Position numbers and translations under genes: made by a program
Assembly: GCF_036320965.1 (NCBI RefSeq)
Contig: NC_092249.1
Span: forward strand, 12,621,931 to 12,685,930
Direction: 5' to 3'
DNA: 64,000 nt
DNA from: Panulirus ornatus
Taxonomy: Eukaryota; Arthropoda; Malacostraca; Decapoda; Palinuridae
In this document: positions 19,599 through 39,371 of the stretch, one piece after another
Numbering within the stretch: the stretch's first letter is position 1
Layout of the letters: every line of letters starts with the position of its first letter
Notes under the pieces: model-generated
Databases searched by the model: none
What the model was told of the DNA's origin: nothing
What the model saw: only the letters and a program-made list of their open reading frames with translations

Positions 19599-20642
19599 GT
19601 TTACCAAATCATTTTCCCTAACCCTCTCACTTTGCACAGCACCTCGACCAAAACACCCTATATCTGCCACTCTATCATCAAACACATTTAACAAACCTTC
19701 AAAATACTCACTCCATCTCCTTCCCACATCACCACTACTTGTTATCACCTCCCCATTTGCGCCCTTCACTGAAGTTCCCATTTGCTCCCTTGTCTTACGC
19801 ACTTTATTTACCTCCTTCCAGAACATCTTTTTATTCTCCCTAAAATTTAATGATACTCTCTCACCCCAACTCTCATTTGCCCTCTTTTTCACCTCTTGCA
19901 CCTTTCTCTTGACCTCCTGCCTCTTTCTTTTATACATCTCCTATTCATTTGCATTTTTTCCCTGCAAAAATCGTCCAAATGCCTCTCTCTTCTCTTTCAC
20001 TAATACTCTTACTTCTTCATCCCACCACTCACTACCCTTTCTAATCAACCCACCTCCCACTCTTCTCATGCCACAAGCATCTTTTGCGCAATCCATCACT
20101 GATTCCCTAAATACATCCCATTCCTCCCCCACTCCCCTTAATTCCATTGTTCTCACCTTTTTCCATTCTGTACTCAGTCTCTCCTGGTACTTCCTCACAC
20201 AGGTCTCCTTCTCAAGCTCACTTACTCTCACCACCCTCTTCACCCCAACATTCACTCTTCTTTTCTGAAAACCCATACAAATCTTCACATTAGCCTCCAC
20301 AAGATAATGATCAGACATCTCTCCAGTTGCACCTCTCAGCACATTAACATCCAAAAGTCTCTCTTTCGCACGCCTGTCAATTAACACGTAATCCAATAAC
20401 GCTCTCTGGCCATCTCTCCTACTTACATAAGTATACTTATGTATATCTCGCTTTTTAAACCAGGTATTCCCAATCATCAGTCCTTTTTCAGCACATAAAT
20501 CTACAAGCTCTTCACCATTTCCATTTACAACACTGAACACCCCATGTATACCAATTATTCCCTCAACTGCCACATTACTCACCTTTGCATTCAAATCACC
20601 CATCACTATAACCCGGTCTCGTGCATCAAAACCACTAACACA

Positions 20643-20646
<4 letters not shown>
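19597..20646 (-). mobile_element. RTE-type LINE copy 6, internal fragment
   Basis: Minus-strand fragment from the codons for ECVSGFD (20646) to those for ENDLVNR (19597), lacking both element ends. The coding frame is open except for a stop at 19938-19940 (TAG where other copies encode the Trp of NEWE). GDLNAK and MSDH are intact. As in copy 3, the 3' boundary lies inside the coding region at VNR, so it was not made by ordinary priming at the element tail. (TA)n abuts both ends. Confidence 0.88.

Positions 20647-20715
<69 letters not shown>
20647..20715. repeat. (TA)n tract
   Basis: A 69 bp AT tract between LINE copy 6 and a plus-strand LINE 3' tip. Confidence 0.95.
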
Positions 20716-20717
<2 letters not shown>

Positions 20718-20805
20718 GTGGGTTGGGCTATTGTTTCGTCTATTTCCTTGCGCTACCTCGCCAACGCGGGAGATAGTGACAAAGCAAAATAATGATAATA
20801 GTAAA
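20716..20805 (+). mobile_element. LINE 3' tip, plus strand
   Basis: About 90 bp of the element's extreme 3' end (GGGTGGGTTGGGC..., the CTCGC/GCGGG hairpin and an AATAATGATAATAG tail). It is the smallest unit containing the presumed RT recognition hairpin. It lies tail to tail with the next, minus-strand element. Confidence 0.8.
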
Positions 20806-21597
<792 letters not shown>

Positions 21598-24433
21598 CAA
21601 GCTCAAGGGTAAAGGGGAAGAGTGGTTTGGGAATGTCTTGGGAGTAAAGTCAGGGGTTAGTGAGAGGACAAGAGCAAGGGAAGGAGTAGCAGTACTCCTT
21701 AAACAGGAGTTGTGGGAGTATGTAATAGAAAGTAAGAAAGTAAATTTTCGATTAATATGGGTAAGACTGAAAGTTGATGGAGAGAGATGGGTGATTATTG
21801 GTGCATATGCACCTGGGCATGAGAAGATAGATCATGAGAGGCAAGTGTTTTGGGAGCAGCTGAATGAGTGTGTTAGTGGTTTTGATGCACGAGACCGGGT
21901 CATAGTGATGGGTGATTTGAATGCAAAGGTGAGTAATGTAGCAGTTGAGGGAATAATTAGTATACATGGGGTGTTCAGTGTTGTAAATGGAAATGGTGAA
22001 GAGCTTGTAGATTTATGTGCTGAAAAAGGACTCGTGATTGGGAATACCTGGTTTAAAAAGCGAGATATACATAAGTATACGTATGTAAGTAGGAGAGATG
22101 GCCAGAGAGCGTTATTGGATTACGTGTTAATTGACAGGCGCGCGAAAGAGAGACTTTTGAATGTTAATGTGCTGAGAGGTGCAACTGGAGGGATGTCTGA
22201 TCATTATCTTGTGGAGGCTAAGGTGAAGATTTGTATGGGGTTTCAGAAAAGAAGAGTGAATGTTGGGGTGAAGAGGGTGGTGAGAGTAAGTGAGCTTGGG
22301 AAGTAGACTTGTGTGAGGAAGTACCAGGAGAGACTGAGTACAGAATGGAAAAAGGTGAGAACAATGGAATTAAGGGGAGTGGGGGAGGAAAGGATGTATT
22401 TAGGGAATCAGTGATGGATTGCGCAAAAGATGCTTGTGGCATGAGAAGAGTGGGAGGTGGGTTGATTAGAAAGGGTAGTGAGTGGTGGGATGAAGAAGTA
22501 AGAGTATTAGTGAAAGAGAAGAGAGAGGCATTTGGATGATTTTTGCAGGGAAAAAATGCAAATGAGTGGGAGATGTATAAAAGAAAGAGACAGGAGGTCA
22601 AGAGAAAGGTGCAAGAGGTGAAAAAGAGGGCAAATGAGAGTTGGGGTGAGAGAGTATCATTAAATTTTAGGGAGAATAAAAAGATGTTCTGGAAGGAGGT
22701 AAATATAGTGCCTAAGACAAGGGAGCAAATGGGAACTTCAGTGAAGGGCGCAAATGGGGAGGTGATAACAAGTAGTGGTGATGTGAGAAGGAGATGGAGT
22801 GAGTATTTTGAAGGTTTGTTGAATGTGTTTGATGATAGAGTGGCAGATATAGGGTGTTTTGGTAGAGGTGGTGTGCAAAGTGAGAGGGTTAGGGAAAATG
22901 ATCTGGTAAACAGAGAAGAGGTAGTAAAATCTTTGCGGAAGATGAAAGCCGGCAAGGCAGCAGGTTTGGATGGTATTGCAGTGGAATTTATTAAGAAAAG
23001 GGGGTGACTGTATTGTTGACTGGTTGGTAAGGTTATTTAATGTATGTATGACTCATGGTGAAGTGCCTGAGGATTGGCGGAATGCGTGCATAGTGCCATT
23101 GTACAAAGGCAAAGGGGATAAGAGTGAGTGCTCAAATTACAGAGGTATAATTTTGTTGAGTATTCCTGGTAAATTATATGGGAGGGTATTGATTGAGAGG
23201 GTGAAGGCATGTACAGAGCATCAGATTGGGGAAGAGCAGTGTGGTTTAAGAAGTGGTAGAGGATTTGTGGATTAGGTGTTTGCCTTGAAGAATGTATGTG
23301 AGAAATACTTAGAAAAGCAAATGGATTTGTATGTAGCATTTATGGGTCTGGAGAAGGCATATGATAGAGTTGATAGAGATGGTCTGTGGAAGGTATTAAG
23401 AATATATGGTGTGGGAGGCAAGTTGTTAGAAGCAGTGAAAAGTTTTTATCGAGGATGTAAGGCATGTGTACGTGTAGGAAGAGAGGAAAGTGATTGGTTC
23501 TCAGTGAATGTAGGTTTGCGGCAGGGGTGTGTGATGTCTCAATGGTTGTTTAATTTGTTTATGGATGGAATTGTTAGGGAGGTGATTGCAAGTGTTTTGG
23601 AAAGTTGGGCAAGTATGAAGTCTGTTGTGGATGAGAGAGCTTGGGAAGTGAGTCAGTTGTTGTTCGCTGATGATACAGCGCTGGTGGCTGATTCATGTAA
23701 GAAACTGCAGAAGCTGGTGACTGAGTTTTGTAAAGTGTGTGAAAGAAGAAAGTTAAGAGTATATGTGAATAAGAGCAAGGTTATTAGGTACAGTAGGGTT
23801 GAGGGTCAAGTCAATTGGGAGGTAAGTTTGAATGGAGAATAACTGGAGGAAGTAAAGTGTTTTAGATATCTGGGAGTGGATTTGGCAGCGGATGGAACCA
23901 TGGAAGCGGAAGTGAATCATCAGGTGGGGGAGGGGGCGAAAATCCTGGGAGCCTTGAAGAATGTGTGGAAGTCGAGAACATTATATCGGAAAGCAAAAAT
24001 GTGTATGTTTGAAGGAATAGTGGTTCCAACAATGTTGTATGGTTGCGAGGCGTGGGCTATGGATAAAGTTGTGCGCAGGAGGGTGGATGTGCTGGAAATG
24101 AGATGTTTGAGGACAATGTGTGGTGTGAGGTGGTTTGATCGAGTAAGTAATGTAAGTGTAAGAGAGATGTGTGGAAATAAAAAGAGCGTGGTTGAGAGAG
24201 CAGAAGAGGGTGTTTTGAAATGGTTTGGGCACATGGAGAGAATGAGTGAGGAAAGATTGACCAAGAGGATATGTGCGTCGGAGGTGGAGGGAACGAGGAG
24301 AAGTGCGAGACCAAATTGGAGGTGGAAAGATGGAGTGAAGGGGATTTTGTGTGATCGGGGCCTGAACATGCAGGAGGGTGAAAGGAGGGCAAGGAATAGA
24401 GTGAAGTGGATCGATGTGGTATACCGGAGTTGA
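21598..24433 (+). pseudogene. LINE endonuclease-RT protein, broken
   Basis: Same order as the near-intact copies. Endonuclease motifs GAYAPGH, GDLNAK and MSDH are present, and the RT keeps NYRGI, QGCVMSQW and [10 protein letters not shown]. Damage: stop at 22304-22306 (TAG for Glu), a 1 bp deletion near 22390, stop at 22537-22539 (TGA for Arg), an extra base near 22997, TAG at 23273-23275 (for Gln) and TAA at 23840-23842 (for Lys). The C-terminus ends at VVYRS then a stop at 24433. The stops are mostly single transitions or transversions at Gln, Arg, Glu and Lys codons, consistent with neutral decay. Confidence 0.9.
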
Positions 24434-24879
24434 CGTGCTGTCAGTGGATTGAATCAAGGCATGTGAAGCGTCTGGGGTAAACCATGGAAAGTTGTGTGGT
24501 GCCTGGATGTGGAAAGGAAGCTGTGGTTTTGGGCATTATTGCATGACAGCAAGAGACTGAGTGTGAACGAATGCGGCCTTTCTTGTCTTTTACTTGTGCT
24601 ACCTCGAACGCATGAGGGGGGAGGGGGATGTTATTCCATGTGTGGCGAGATGGCGATGGGAATGAATAAAAGCAGACAGTGTGAATTGTGTGCGTGGGTA
24701 TATATGTATGTGTCTGTGTGTATATATATGTGTACATTGAGATGTATAGGTATGTATATTTGCGTGTGTGGACTTGTATGTATATACATTGTGTATGGGG
24801 GTGGGTTGGGCCATTTCTTTCGTCTGTTTCCTTGCGCTACCTCGCATACGCGGGAGACAGTGACAAAGCAAAATAAATA

Positions 24880-24883
<4 letters not shown>
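21598..24883 (+). mobile_element. RTE-type LINE copy 9, long 3' UTR
   Basis: A nearly complete plus-strand copy (3.29 kb) starting at the codons for KLKGKGEEW, lacking the leader and about the first 50 codons. It has the long-type 3' UTR (24434-24883), including a region of about 250 bp (24498-24747) that short-type copies lack. The tail is AAAATAAATAATAAATA before a TA tract. Confidence 0.92.

Positions 24884-24914
<31 letters not shown>
24884..24914. repeat. (TA)n tract
   Basis: A short AT tract between the tail of LINE copy 9 and the left arm of the fold-back structure. Confidence 0.85.
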
Positions 24915-24918
<4 letters not shown>

Positions 24919-25056
24919 TTTATTTCATTTTATACTTTGCCGCTGTCTCCCGTGTTAGCGCAAGGAAACAGACCACCAAACCACCCACATACACATGTAC
25001 ATCCATACATGTCCACACACACACACACATATACATGCATATACATCTCAACGTAT
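24915..25056 (-). mobile_element. LINE 3' tip (left arm)
   Basis: About 140 bp of LINE 3' end on the minus strand, with an ATAAAATGAAATAAAA-type tail and a decayed hairpin region (GTTAGCG...). Its mirror copy is at 25873-26013. Confidence 0.8.
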
Positions 25057-25079
25057 ACATATATATATATATATATATA

Positions 25080-25852
<773 letters not shown>

Positions 25853-25872
25853 TATATATATATATATATATA

Positions 25873-28126
<2,254 letters not shown>

Positions 28127-28215
<89 letters not shown>
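28127..28215. repeat. (TA)n tract
   Basis: An 89 bp AT tract joining the truncated LINE to the Ty3/gypsy relic. The equivalent tract in later units differs in length and in two of them holds a short partner element. Confidence 0.95.
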
Positions 28216-28218
<3 letters not shown>

Positions 28219-29390
28219 GAATGTCACATAATGGTTCAACCTCTGGCTATGGAAAAAGGAAATGTTTAATTCATTTACACAAAAGTCAATAGTAGTTCCC
28301 ATCAATTTAACCACTGTATAAGTAAGCTTCAATGTCTAAGCTACATTTTTCCAATTTCACTATTTTCTTGTCAAAACACCATGTATGAAAACTATCACTC
28401 CAGTAACACAACTATAAACATTTACTTCCCCTTTTAAAAAGGGGAAGTAAATCTGATACATACTTCAATAATCCAGGAGAATGACTCTTTCAACATACTC
28501 AATAGATCTCTTATTTCACATCTATACACTAACTCAAATGGACTAAAACCTGTAGACTTGTGTACTGTATCTCTAATGGCAAACAATTCAAAAGGTAGAC
28601 CCTTATCCCAGTCTACTAACAATTCCTCACAATACATTTTCAAAAAGTCAGATGGAATCTCTCCACAACTCCTTGGCTCTGTGGGTGATAAGCACTTTAC
28701 ATCTTATGTGTTATATGTAACCCTTTTAATATTTTCTTAAATATTCCTGAAGTGAAATTACTTCCCTGGTCTGATTGTATAATTTCAGGCATACCCACTC
28801 AGGAGAAATATTTCATTAACTCTCCTACATTATTTTCTGGAAATCTGGTAGATGCACACATCATTGTAACATACTGATTTCCTTTACGTATTTTAGGTAG
28901 AGGACCTACACAACAACTTTGCTAAAAGGTTTGCAAAAAGCAGGGATTGGCTGCAATGGTGCTACCTACTCTCTGACATAATTCATGCCTTACAATACTA
29001 GGACACATCTTTCTTCATATTTGGCCAATAAAAATGAGTTAATATTCTATCATTTGCCTTCCTAACTCCCAAATGTCCAGACAAACAAGAAATATGAGAC
29101 AGAGCAATTACATGCTCCCTATAATTCTTTGAAACTACAATTTGCTTTCTGACCTCCCAGTGATCAGATGCTGGAACATAAGCAGGCCTCAATTTTCTCA
29201 TTAACACACCTTTTTGTACATAAAATCCAACTGACACATCACTCTCACTCCCATTTCTAGCAGCTTCACTCCAACATTCTTTTAAACTCTCATCATTCTT
29301 CTGTAACTTTGTCAGCTCTTCCTTGTCCACAACAAAATTTCATTTCAAGCTAGAAGTTTCAGTTTTCTAAATTGTTTCTTACATTTTTCA
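28216..29390 (-). pseudogene. Ty3/gypsy integrase relic, unit 1
   Basis: Degenerate minus-strand fragment of a Ty3/gypsy-type polyprotein; integrase would insert retrotransposon DNA into chromosomes. At 28998-29330 an open segment holds the zinc-binding region (HISCLSGHLGVRK...FYWPNMKKDV) followed by a stop. Further along, in shifting frames, come CVGPLPK, SDQGSNF (second catalytic Asp), AYHPQSQGVVERFH (catalytic Glu) and, at 28434-28643, DWDKGLPF to STGFSPFELVY. The first catalytic Asp before CVGPLPK is destroyed here by a small indel but kept in units 2-4. A stretch after the zinc finger is missing. No LTR, protease or RT is visible, and homology stops at a palindrome near 28420-28452. 28216-28419 shows nothing recognisable. 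Confidence 0.85.
28420..28452. repeat. 33 bp near-perfect palindrome
   Basis: Two 16 bp arms (ATTTACTTCCCCTTTT and its complement) with a 1-base centre, at the point where integrase homology ends. It recurs unchanged at about 33239-33271, 38313-38345 and 43295-43327 because it is part of the tandem unit. It may mark an old fold-back join or a footprint; no function can be read from sequence. Confidence 0.85.
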
Positions 29391-29475
29391 TATGTATATA
29401 TATGTGTGTGTGTGTGTGTGTATATGTGCGTGTGTGTGTGTATGTGTGTGTATGTGTATACATATATATGTATAT
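29391..29475. repeat. (TG)n/(TA)n mixed microsatellite
   Basis: A mixed TG/TA tract of about 85 bp directly before the first base of the plus-strand LINE of unit 1. It recurs at 34211-34297 and 39284-39371. Confidence 0.92.
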
Positions 29476-32151
29476 TATCCCTGGGGATAGGGGTGAAAGA
29501 ATACTTCCCACGCATTCCTCGCGTGTCGTAGAAAGCGACTAGAGGGGACGGGAGCGGGGGGCCAGAAATACTCCCCTCCTTGTATTTTTTTTTAACTTTC
29601 TAAAATGGGAAACAGAAGAAGGAGTCACGCGGGGAGTGCTCATACTCCTCGAAGGCTCAGATTGGGGTGCCTAAATGTGTGTGGATGTAACCAAGATTTG
29701 AAAAAAGGAGAGATAGGTAGTATGTTTGAGGAAAGGAACCTGGATGTTTTGGTTCTGAGTGAAACGAGGCTCAAGGGTGAGGGGGAAGTGTGGTTTGGGA
29801 ATGTCTTGGGAGTAAAGTCAGGGGTTAGTGAGAGGACAAGAGCAAGGGAAGGAGTAGCAGTACTCCTGAAACAGGAGTTGTGGGAGTACGTGATAGAATG
29901 TAAGAAAGTAAATTCTCGATTAATATGGGTAAAACTGAAAGTTGATGGAGAGAGATGGGTGATTATTGGTGCATATGCACCTGGGCATGAGAAGAAAGAT
30001 CATGAGAGGCAAGTGTTTTGGGAGCAGCTGAATGAGTGTGTTAGTGGTTTTGATGCACGAGACCGGGTTATAGTGATGGGTGATTTGAATGCAAAGGTGA
30101 GTAATGTGGCAGTTGAGGGAATAATTAGTATACATGGGGTGTTCAGTGTTGTAAATGGAAATGGTGAAGAGCTTGTAGATTTATGTGCTGAAAAAGGACT
30201 GATGATTGGGAATACCTGGTTTAAAAAGCGAGATATACATAAGCATACTTATGTAAGTAGGAGAGATGGCCAGAGAGCGTTATTGGATTACGTGTTAATT
30301 GACAGGCGCGCGAAAGATAGACTTTTGGATGTTAATGTGCTGAGAGGTGCAACTGGAGGGATGTCTGATAATTATCTTGTGGAGGCTAAGGTAAAGATTT
30401 GTATGGGTTTTCAGAAAGAAAGAGTGAATGTTGGGGTGAAGAGGGTGGTGAGAGTAAGTGAGCTTGGGAAGGAGACTTGTGTGAGGAAGTACCAGGAGAG
30501 ACTGAGTACAGTATGGAAAAAGGTGAGAACAATGGAAGTAAGGGGAGTGGGGGAGGAATGGGATTTATTTAGGGAATCAGTGATGGATTGCGCAAAAGAT
30601 GCTTGTGGCATGAGAAGAGTGGGAGGTGGGTTGATTAGAAAGGGTAGTGAGTGGTGGGATGAAGAAGTAAGAGTATTAGTGAAAGAGAAGAGAGAGGCAT
30701 TTGGACGATTTTTGCAGGGAAAAAATGCAGTTGAGTGGGAGACATATAAAAGAAAGAGACAGGAGGTCAAGAGAAAGGTGCAAGAGGTGAAAAAAAGGGC
30801 AAATGAGAGTTGAGGTGAGAGAGTATCATTAAATTTTAGGGAGAATAAAAAGATGTTCTGGAAGGAGGTAAATAAAGTGCGTAAGACAAGGGAGCAAATG
30901 GGAACTTCAGTGAAGGGTGCAAATGGGGAGGTGATAACAAGTAGTGGTGATGTGAGAAGGAGATGGAGTGAGTATTTTGAAGGTTTGTTGAATGTGTTTG
31001 ATGATAGAGTGGCAGATATAGGGTGTTTTGGTCGAGGTGGTGTGCAAAGTGAGAGGGTTAGGGAAAATGATTTGGTAAACAGAGAAGAGGTAGTAAAAGC
31101 TTTGCGGAAGATGAAAGCCAGCAAGGCAGCAGGTTTGGATGGTATTGCAGTGGAATTTATTAAAAAAGGGGGTGACTGTATTGTTGACTGGTTGGTAAGG
31201 TTATTTAATGTATGTATGACTCACGGTGAAGTGCCTGAGGATTGGCGGAATGCGTGCATAGTGCCATTGTACAAAGGCAAAGGGGATAAGAGTGAGTGCT
31301 CAAATTACAGAGGTATAAGTTTGTTGAGTATTCCTGGTAAATTATATGGGAGGGTATTGATTGAGAGGGTGAAGGCATGTACAGAGCATCAGATTGGGGA
31401 AGAGCAGTGTGGTTTCAGAAGTGGTAGAGGATGTGTGGATCAGGTGTTTGCATTGAAGAATGTATGTGAGAAATACTTAGAAAAGCAAATGGATTTGTAT
31501 GTATCATTTATGGATCTGGAGAAGGCATATGATAGAGTTGATAGAGATGCTTTGTGGAATGTATTAAGAATATATGGTGTGGGAGGAAAGTTGTTAGAAG
31601 CAGTGAAAAGTTTTTATCGAGGATGTAAGGCATGTGTACGTGTAGGAAGAGAGGAAAGTGATTGGTTCTGAGTGAATATAGGTTTGCGGCAGGGGTGTGT
31701 GATGTCTCCATGGTTGTTTTATTTGTTTATGGATGGGGTTGTTAGGGAGGTAAATGCAAGAGTTTCGGAAAGAGGGGCAAGTATGAAGTCTGGTGGGGAT
31801 GAGAGAGCTTGGGAAGTGAGTTAGTTGTTGTTCGCTGATGATACAGCGCTGGTGGCCGATTCATGTGAGAAACTGCAGAAGCTGGTGACTGAGTTTTGTA
31901 AAGTGTGTGGAAGAAGAAAGTTAAGAGTAAATGTGAATAAGAGCAAGGTTATTAGGTACAGTAGGGTTGAGGGTCAAGTCAATTGGGAGGTGAGTTTGAA
32001 TGGAGAAAAACTGGAGGAAAAGTGTTTTAGATATCTGGGAGTGGATCTGGCAGCGGATGGAACCATGGAAGCGGAAGTGGATCATAGGGTGGGGGAGGGG
32101 GCGAAAATTCTGGGGGCCTTGAAGAATGTGTGGAAGTCGAGAACATTATCT
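29476..32151 (+). mobile_element. RTE-type LINE copy 13, complete 5' end
   Basis: Begins with TATCCCTGGGGATA inside an alternating TG/TA tract, has a complete leader and start codon, and is cut off in the C-terminal coding region at SRTLS by the tandem-unit junction (32151). The 3' end is absent. A 14 bp filler and an inverted LINE segment follow. Confidence 0.92.
29605..32151 (+). pseudogene. LINE endonuclease-RT protein, full N-terminus
   Basis: Best view of the true start: ATG at 29605 (MGNRRRSHAGSAH...), ~130 bp after the element's 5' end, then LNVCG and LSETRLKG (endonuclease Asn and Glu motifs), GAYAPGH, GDLNAK near residue 157 and MSDNYL near 253, where the usual catalytic His of MSDH is Asn. 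RT signatures KAAGLDG (~residue 500) through [10 protein letters not shown] (~740) follow in the same frame. Stops: TGA at 30811-30813 (Trp), TGA at 31669-31671 (Ser) and TAG at 31822-31824 (Gln). All three recur in units 2 and 3, so the copy was dead before amplification. One codon is lost in frame near 32019. Confidence 0.92.
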
Positions 32152-32165
32152 TTAACATTATCATT

Positions 32166-34210
<2,045 letters not shown>

Positions 34211-34297
34211 TATGTATATATATGTGTGTGTGTGTGTGTGTATATGTGCGTGTGTGTGTGTATGTGTGTGTATGTGTATATATATATATATGTATAT
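34211..34297. repeat. (TG)n/(TA)n mixed microsatellite
   Basis: U2 equivalent of the tract at 29391-29475, slightly longer in its TA portion, immediately before the LINE 5' end. Confidence 0.92.
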
Positions 34298-36815
34298 TAT
34301 CCCTGGGGATAGGGGTGAAAGAATACTTCCCACGCATTCCTCGCGTGTCGTAGAAAGCGACTAGAGGGGACGGGAGCGGGTGGCCAGAAATGTTTTGGCT
34401 CTGGATGTTTTGGCTCTGAGTGAAACGAAGCTCAAGGGTGAAGGGGAAGTGTAGTTTGGGAATGTCTTGGGAGTAAAGTCAGGGGTTAGTGAGAGGACAA
34501 GAGCAAGGGAAGGAGTAGCAGTACTCCTGAAACAGGAGTTGTGGGAGTACGTGATAGAATGTAAGAAAGTAAATTCTCGATTAATATGGGTAAAACTGAA
34601 AGTTGATGGAGAGAGATGGGTGATTATTGGTGCATATGCACCTGGGCATGAGAAGAAAGATCATGAGAGGCAAGTGTTTTGGGAGCAGCTGAATGAGTGT
34701 GTTAGTGGTTTTGATGCACGAGACCGGGTTATAGTGATGGGTGATTTGAATGCAAAGGTGAGTAATGTGGCAGTTGAGGGAATAATTAGTATACATGGGG
34801 TGTTCAGTGTTGTAAATGGAAATGGTGAAGAGCTTGTAGATTTATGTGCTGAAAAAGGACTGATGATTGGGAATACCTATTTTAAAAAGCGAGATATATA
34901 TAAGTATACTTATGTAAGTTGGAGAGATGGCCAGAGAGCGTTATTGGATTACGTGTTAATTGACAGGCGCGCGAAAGATAGACTTTTGGATGTTAATGTG
35001 CTGAGAGGTGCAACTGGAGGGATGTCTGATCATTATCTTGTGGAGGCTAAGGTAAAGATTTGTATGGGTTTTCAGAAAAAAAGAGTGAATGTTGGGGTGA
35101 AGAGGGACTTGAGAGTAAGTGAGCTTGGGAAGGAGACTTGTGTTAGGAAGTACCAGGAGAGACTGAGTACAGAATAGAAAAAGGTGAGAACAATGGAAGT
35201 AAGGGGAGTGGGGGAGGAATGGGATGTATTTAGGGAATCAGTGATGGATTGCGCAAAAGATGCTTGTGGCATGAGAAGAGTGGGAGGTGGGTTGATTAGA
35301 AAGGGTAGTGAGTGGTGGGATGAAGAAGTAAGAGTATTAGTGAAAGAGAAGAGAGAGGCATTTGGACGATTTTTGCAGGGAAAAAATGCAGTTGAGTGGG
35401 AGACATATAAAAGAAAGAGACAGGAGGTCAAGAGAAAGGTGCAAGAGGTGAAAAAAAGGGCAAATGAGAGTTGAGGTGAGAGAGTATCATTAAATTTTAG
35501 GGAGAATAAAAAGATGTTCTGGAAGGAGGTAAATAAAGTGCGTAAGACAAGGGAGCAAATGGGAACTTCAGTGAAGGGCGCAAATGGGGAGGTGATAACA
35601 AGTAGTGGTGATGTGAGAAGGAGATGGAGTGAGTATTTTGAAGGTTTGTTGAATGTGTTTGATGATAGAGTGGCAGATATAGGGTGTTTTGGTCGAGGTG
35701 GTGTGCAAAGTGAGAGGGTTAGGGAAAATGATTTGGTAAACAGAGAAGAGGTAGTAAAAGCTTTGCGGAAGATGAAAGCCGGCAAGGCAGCAGGTTTGGA
35801 TGGTATTGCAGTGGAATTTATTAAAAAAGGGGGTGACTGTATTGTTGACTGGTTGGTAAGGTTATTTAATGTATGTATGACTCACGGTGAAGTGCCTGAG
35901 GATTGGCGGAATGCGTGCATAGTGCCATTGTACAAAGGCAAAGGGGATAAGAGTGAGTGCTCAAATTACAGAGGTATAAGTTTGTTGAGTATTCCTGGTA
36001 AATTATATGGGAGGGTATTGATTGAGAGGGTGAAGGCATGTACAGAGCATCAGATTGGGGAAGAGTAGTGTGGTTTCAGAAGTGGTAGAGGATGTGTGGA
36101 TCAGGTGTTTGCCTTGAAGAATGTATGTGACAAATACTTAGAAAAGCAAATGGATTTGTATGTATCATTTATGGATCTTGAGAAGGCATATGATAGAGTT
36201 GATAGAGATGCTCTGTGGAAGGTATTAAGAATATATGGTGTGGGAGGAAAGTTGTTAGAAGCAGTGAAAAGTTTTTATCGAGGATGTAAGGCATGTGTAC
36301 GTGTAGGAAGAGAGGAAAGTGATTGGTTCTGAGTGAATGTAGGTTTGCGGCAGGGGTGTGTGATGTCTCCATGGTTGTTTAATTTGTTTATGGATGGGGT
36401 TGTTAGGGAGGCAAATGCAAGAGTTTTGGAAAGAGGGGCAAGTATGAAGTCTGTTGGGGATGAGAGAGCTTGGGAAGTGAGTTAGTTGTTGTTCGCTGAT
36501 GATACAGCGCTGGTGGCCGATTCATGTGAGAAACTGCAGAAGCTGGTGACTGAGTTTGGTAAAGTGTGTGGAAGAAGAAAGTTAAGAGTAAATGTGAATA
36601 AGAGCAAGGTTATTAGGTACAGTAGGGTTGAGGGTCAAGTCAATTGGGAGGTGAGTTTGAATGGAGAAAAACTGGAGGAAGTGAAGTGTTTTAGATATCT
36701 GGGAGTGGATCTGGCAGCGGATGGAACCATGGAAGCGGAGGTGGATCATAGGGTGGGGGAGGGGGCGAAAATTCTGGGGGCCTTGAAGAATGTGTGGAAG
36801 TCGAGAACATTATCT
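34298..36815 (+). mobile_element. RTE-type LINE copy (U2, plus), broken
   Basis: Starts with the LINE 5' palindrome, but the leader jumps near 34390 from GGCCAGAAAT to the codons for LDVLALSETKL, removing the start codon and first ~30 codons. It keeps the three stops of unit 1 and adds TAG at about 35175-35177 (Trp) and at about 36066-36068 (Gln). GDLNAK, MSDH and FADD are intact. It ends at the unit junction after SRTLS. Confidence 0.9.
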
Positions 36816-36829
36816 TTATCATTATCATT

Positions 36830-39283
<2,454 letters not shown>

Positions 39284-39371
39284 ATATGTATATATATGTG
39301 TGTGTGTGTGTGTGTATATGTGCGTGTGTGTGTGTATGTGTGTGTATGTGTATATATATATATATGTATAT
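39284..39371. repeat. (TG)n/(TA)n mixed microsatellite
   Basis: U3 equivalent of the tract preceding each plus-strand LINE in the array. Confidence 0.92.

Noticed and set aside
19597..20805. A second twin-primed LINE formed by the minus-strand internal fragment and the plus-strand tip
   Set aside because: A TA tract separates them and the two pieces are not adjacent parts of the element, so the geometry does not fit.
22218..22955. Conserved ~240-codon frame antisense to the LINE ([14 protein letters not shown] type)
   Set aside because: It recurs in every copy because the purine-rich LINE coding strand leaves few stops on its complement. It has no known domain and mutates with the sense frame.
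28434..29330. Domesticated integrase gene
   Set aside because: The segments lie in different frames with stops between, and copies differ by tandem duplication only. There is no sign of selection.
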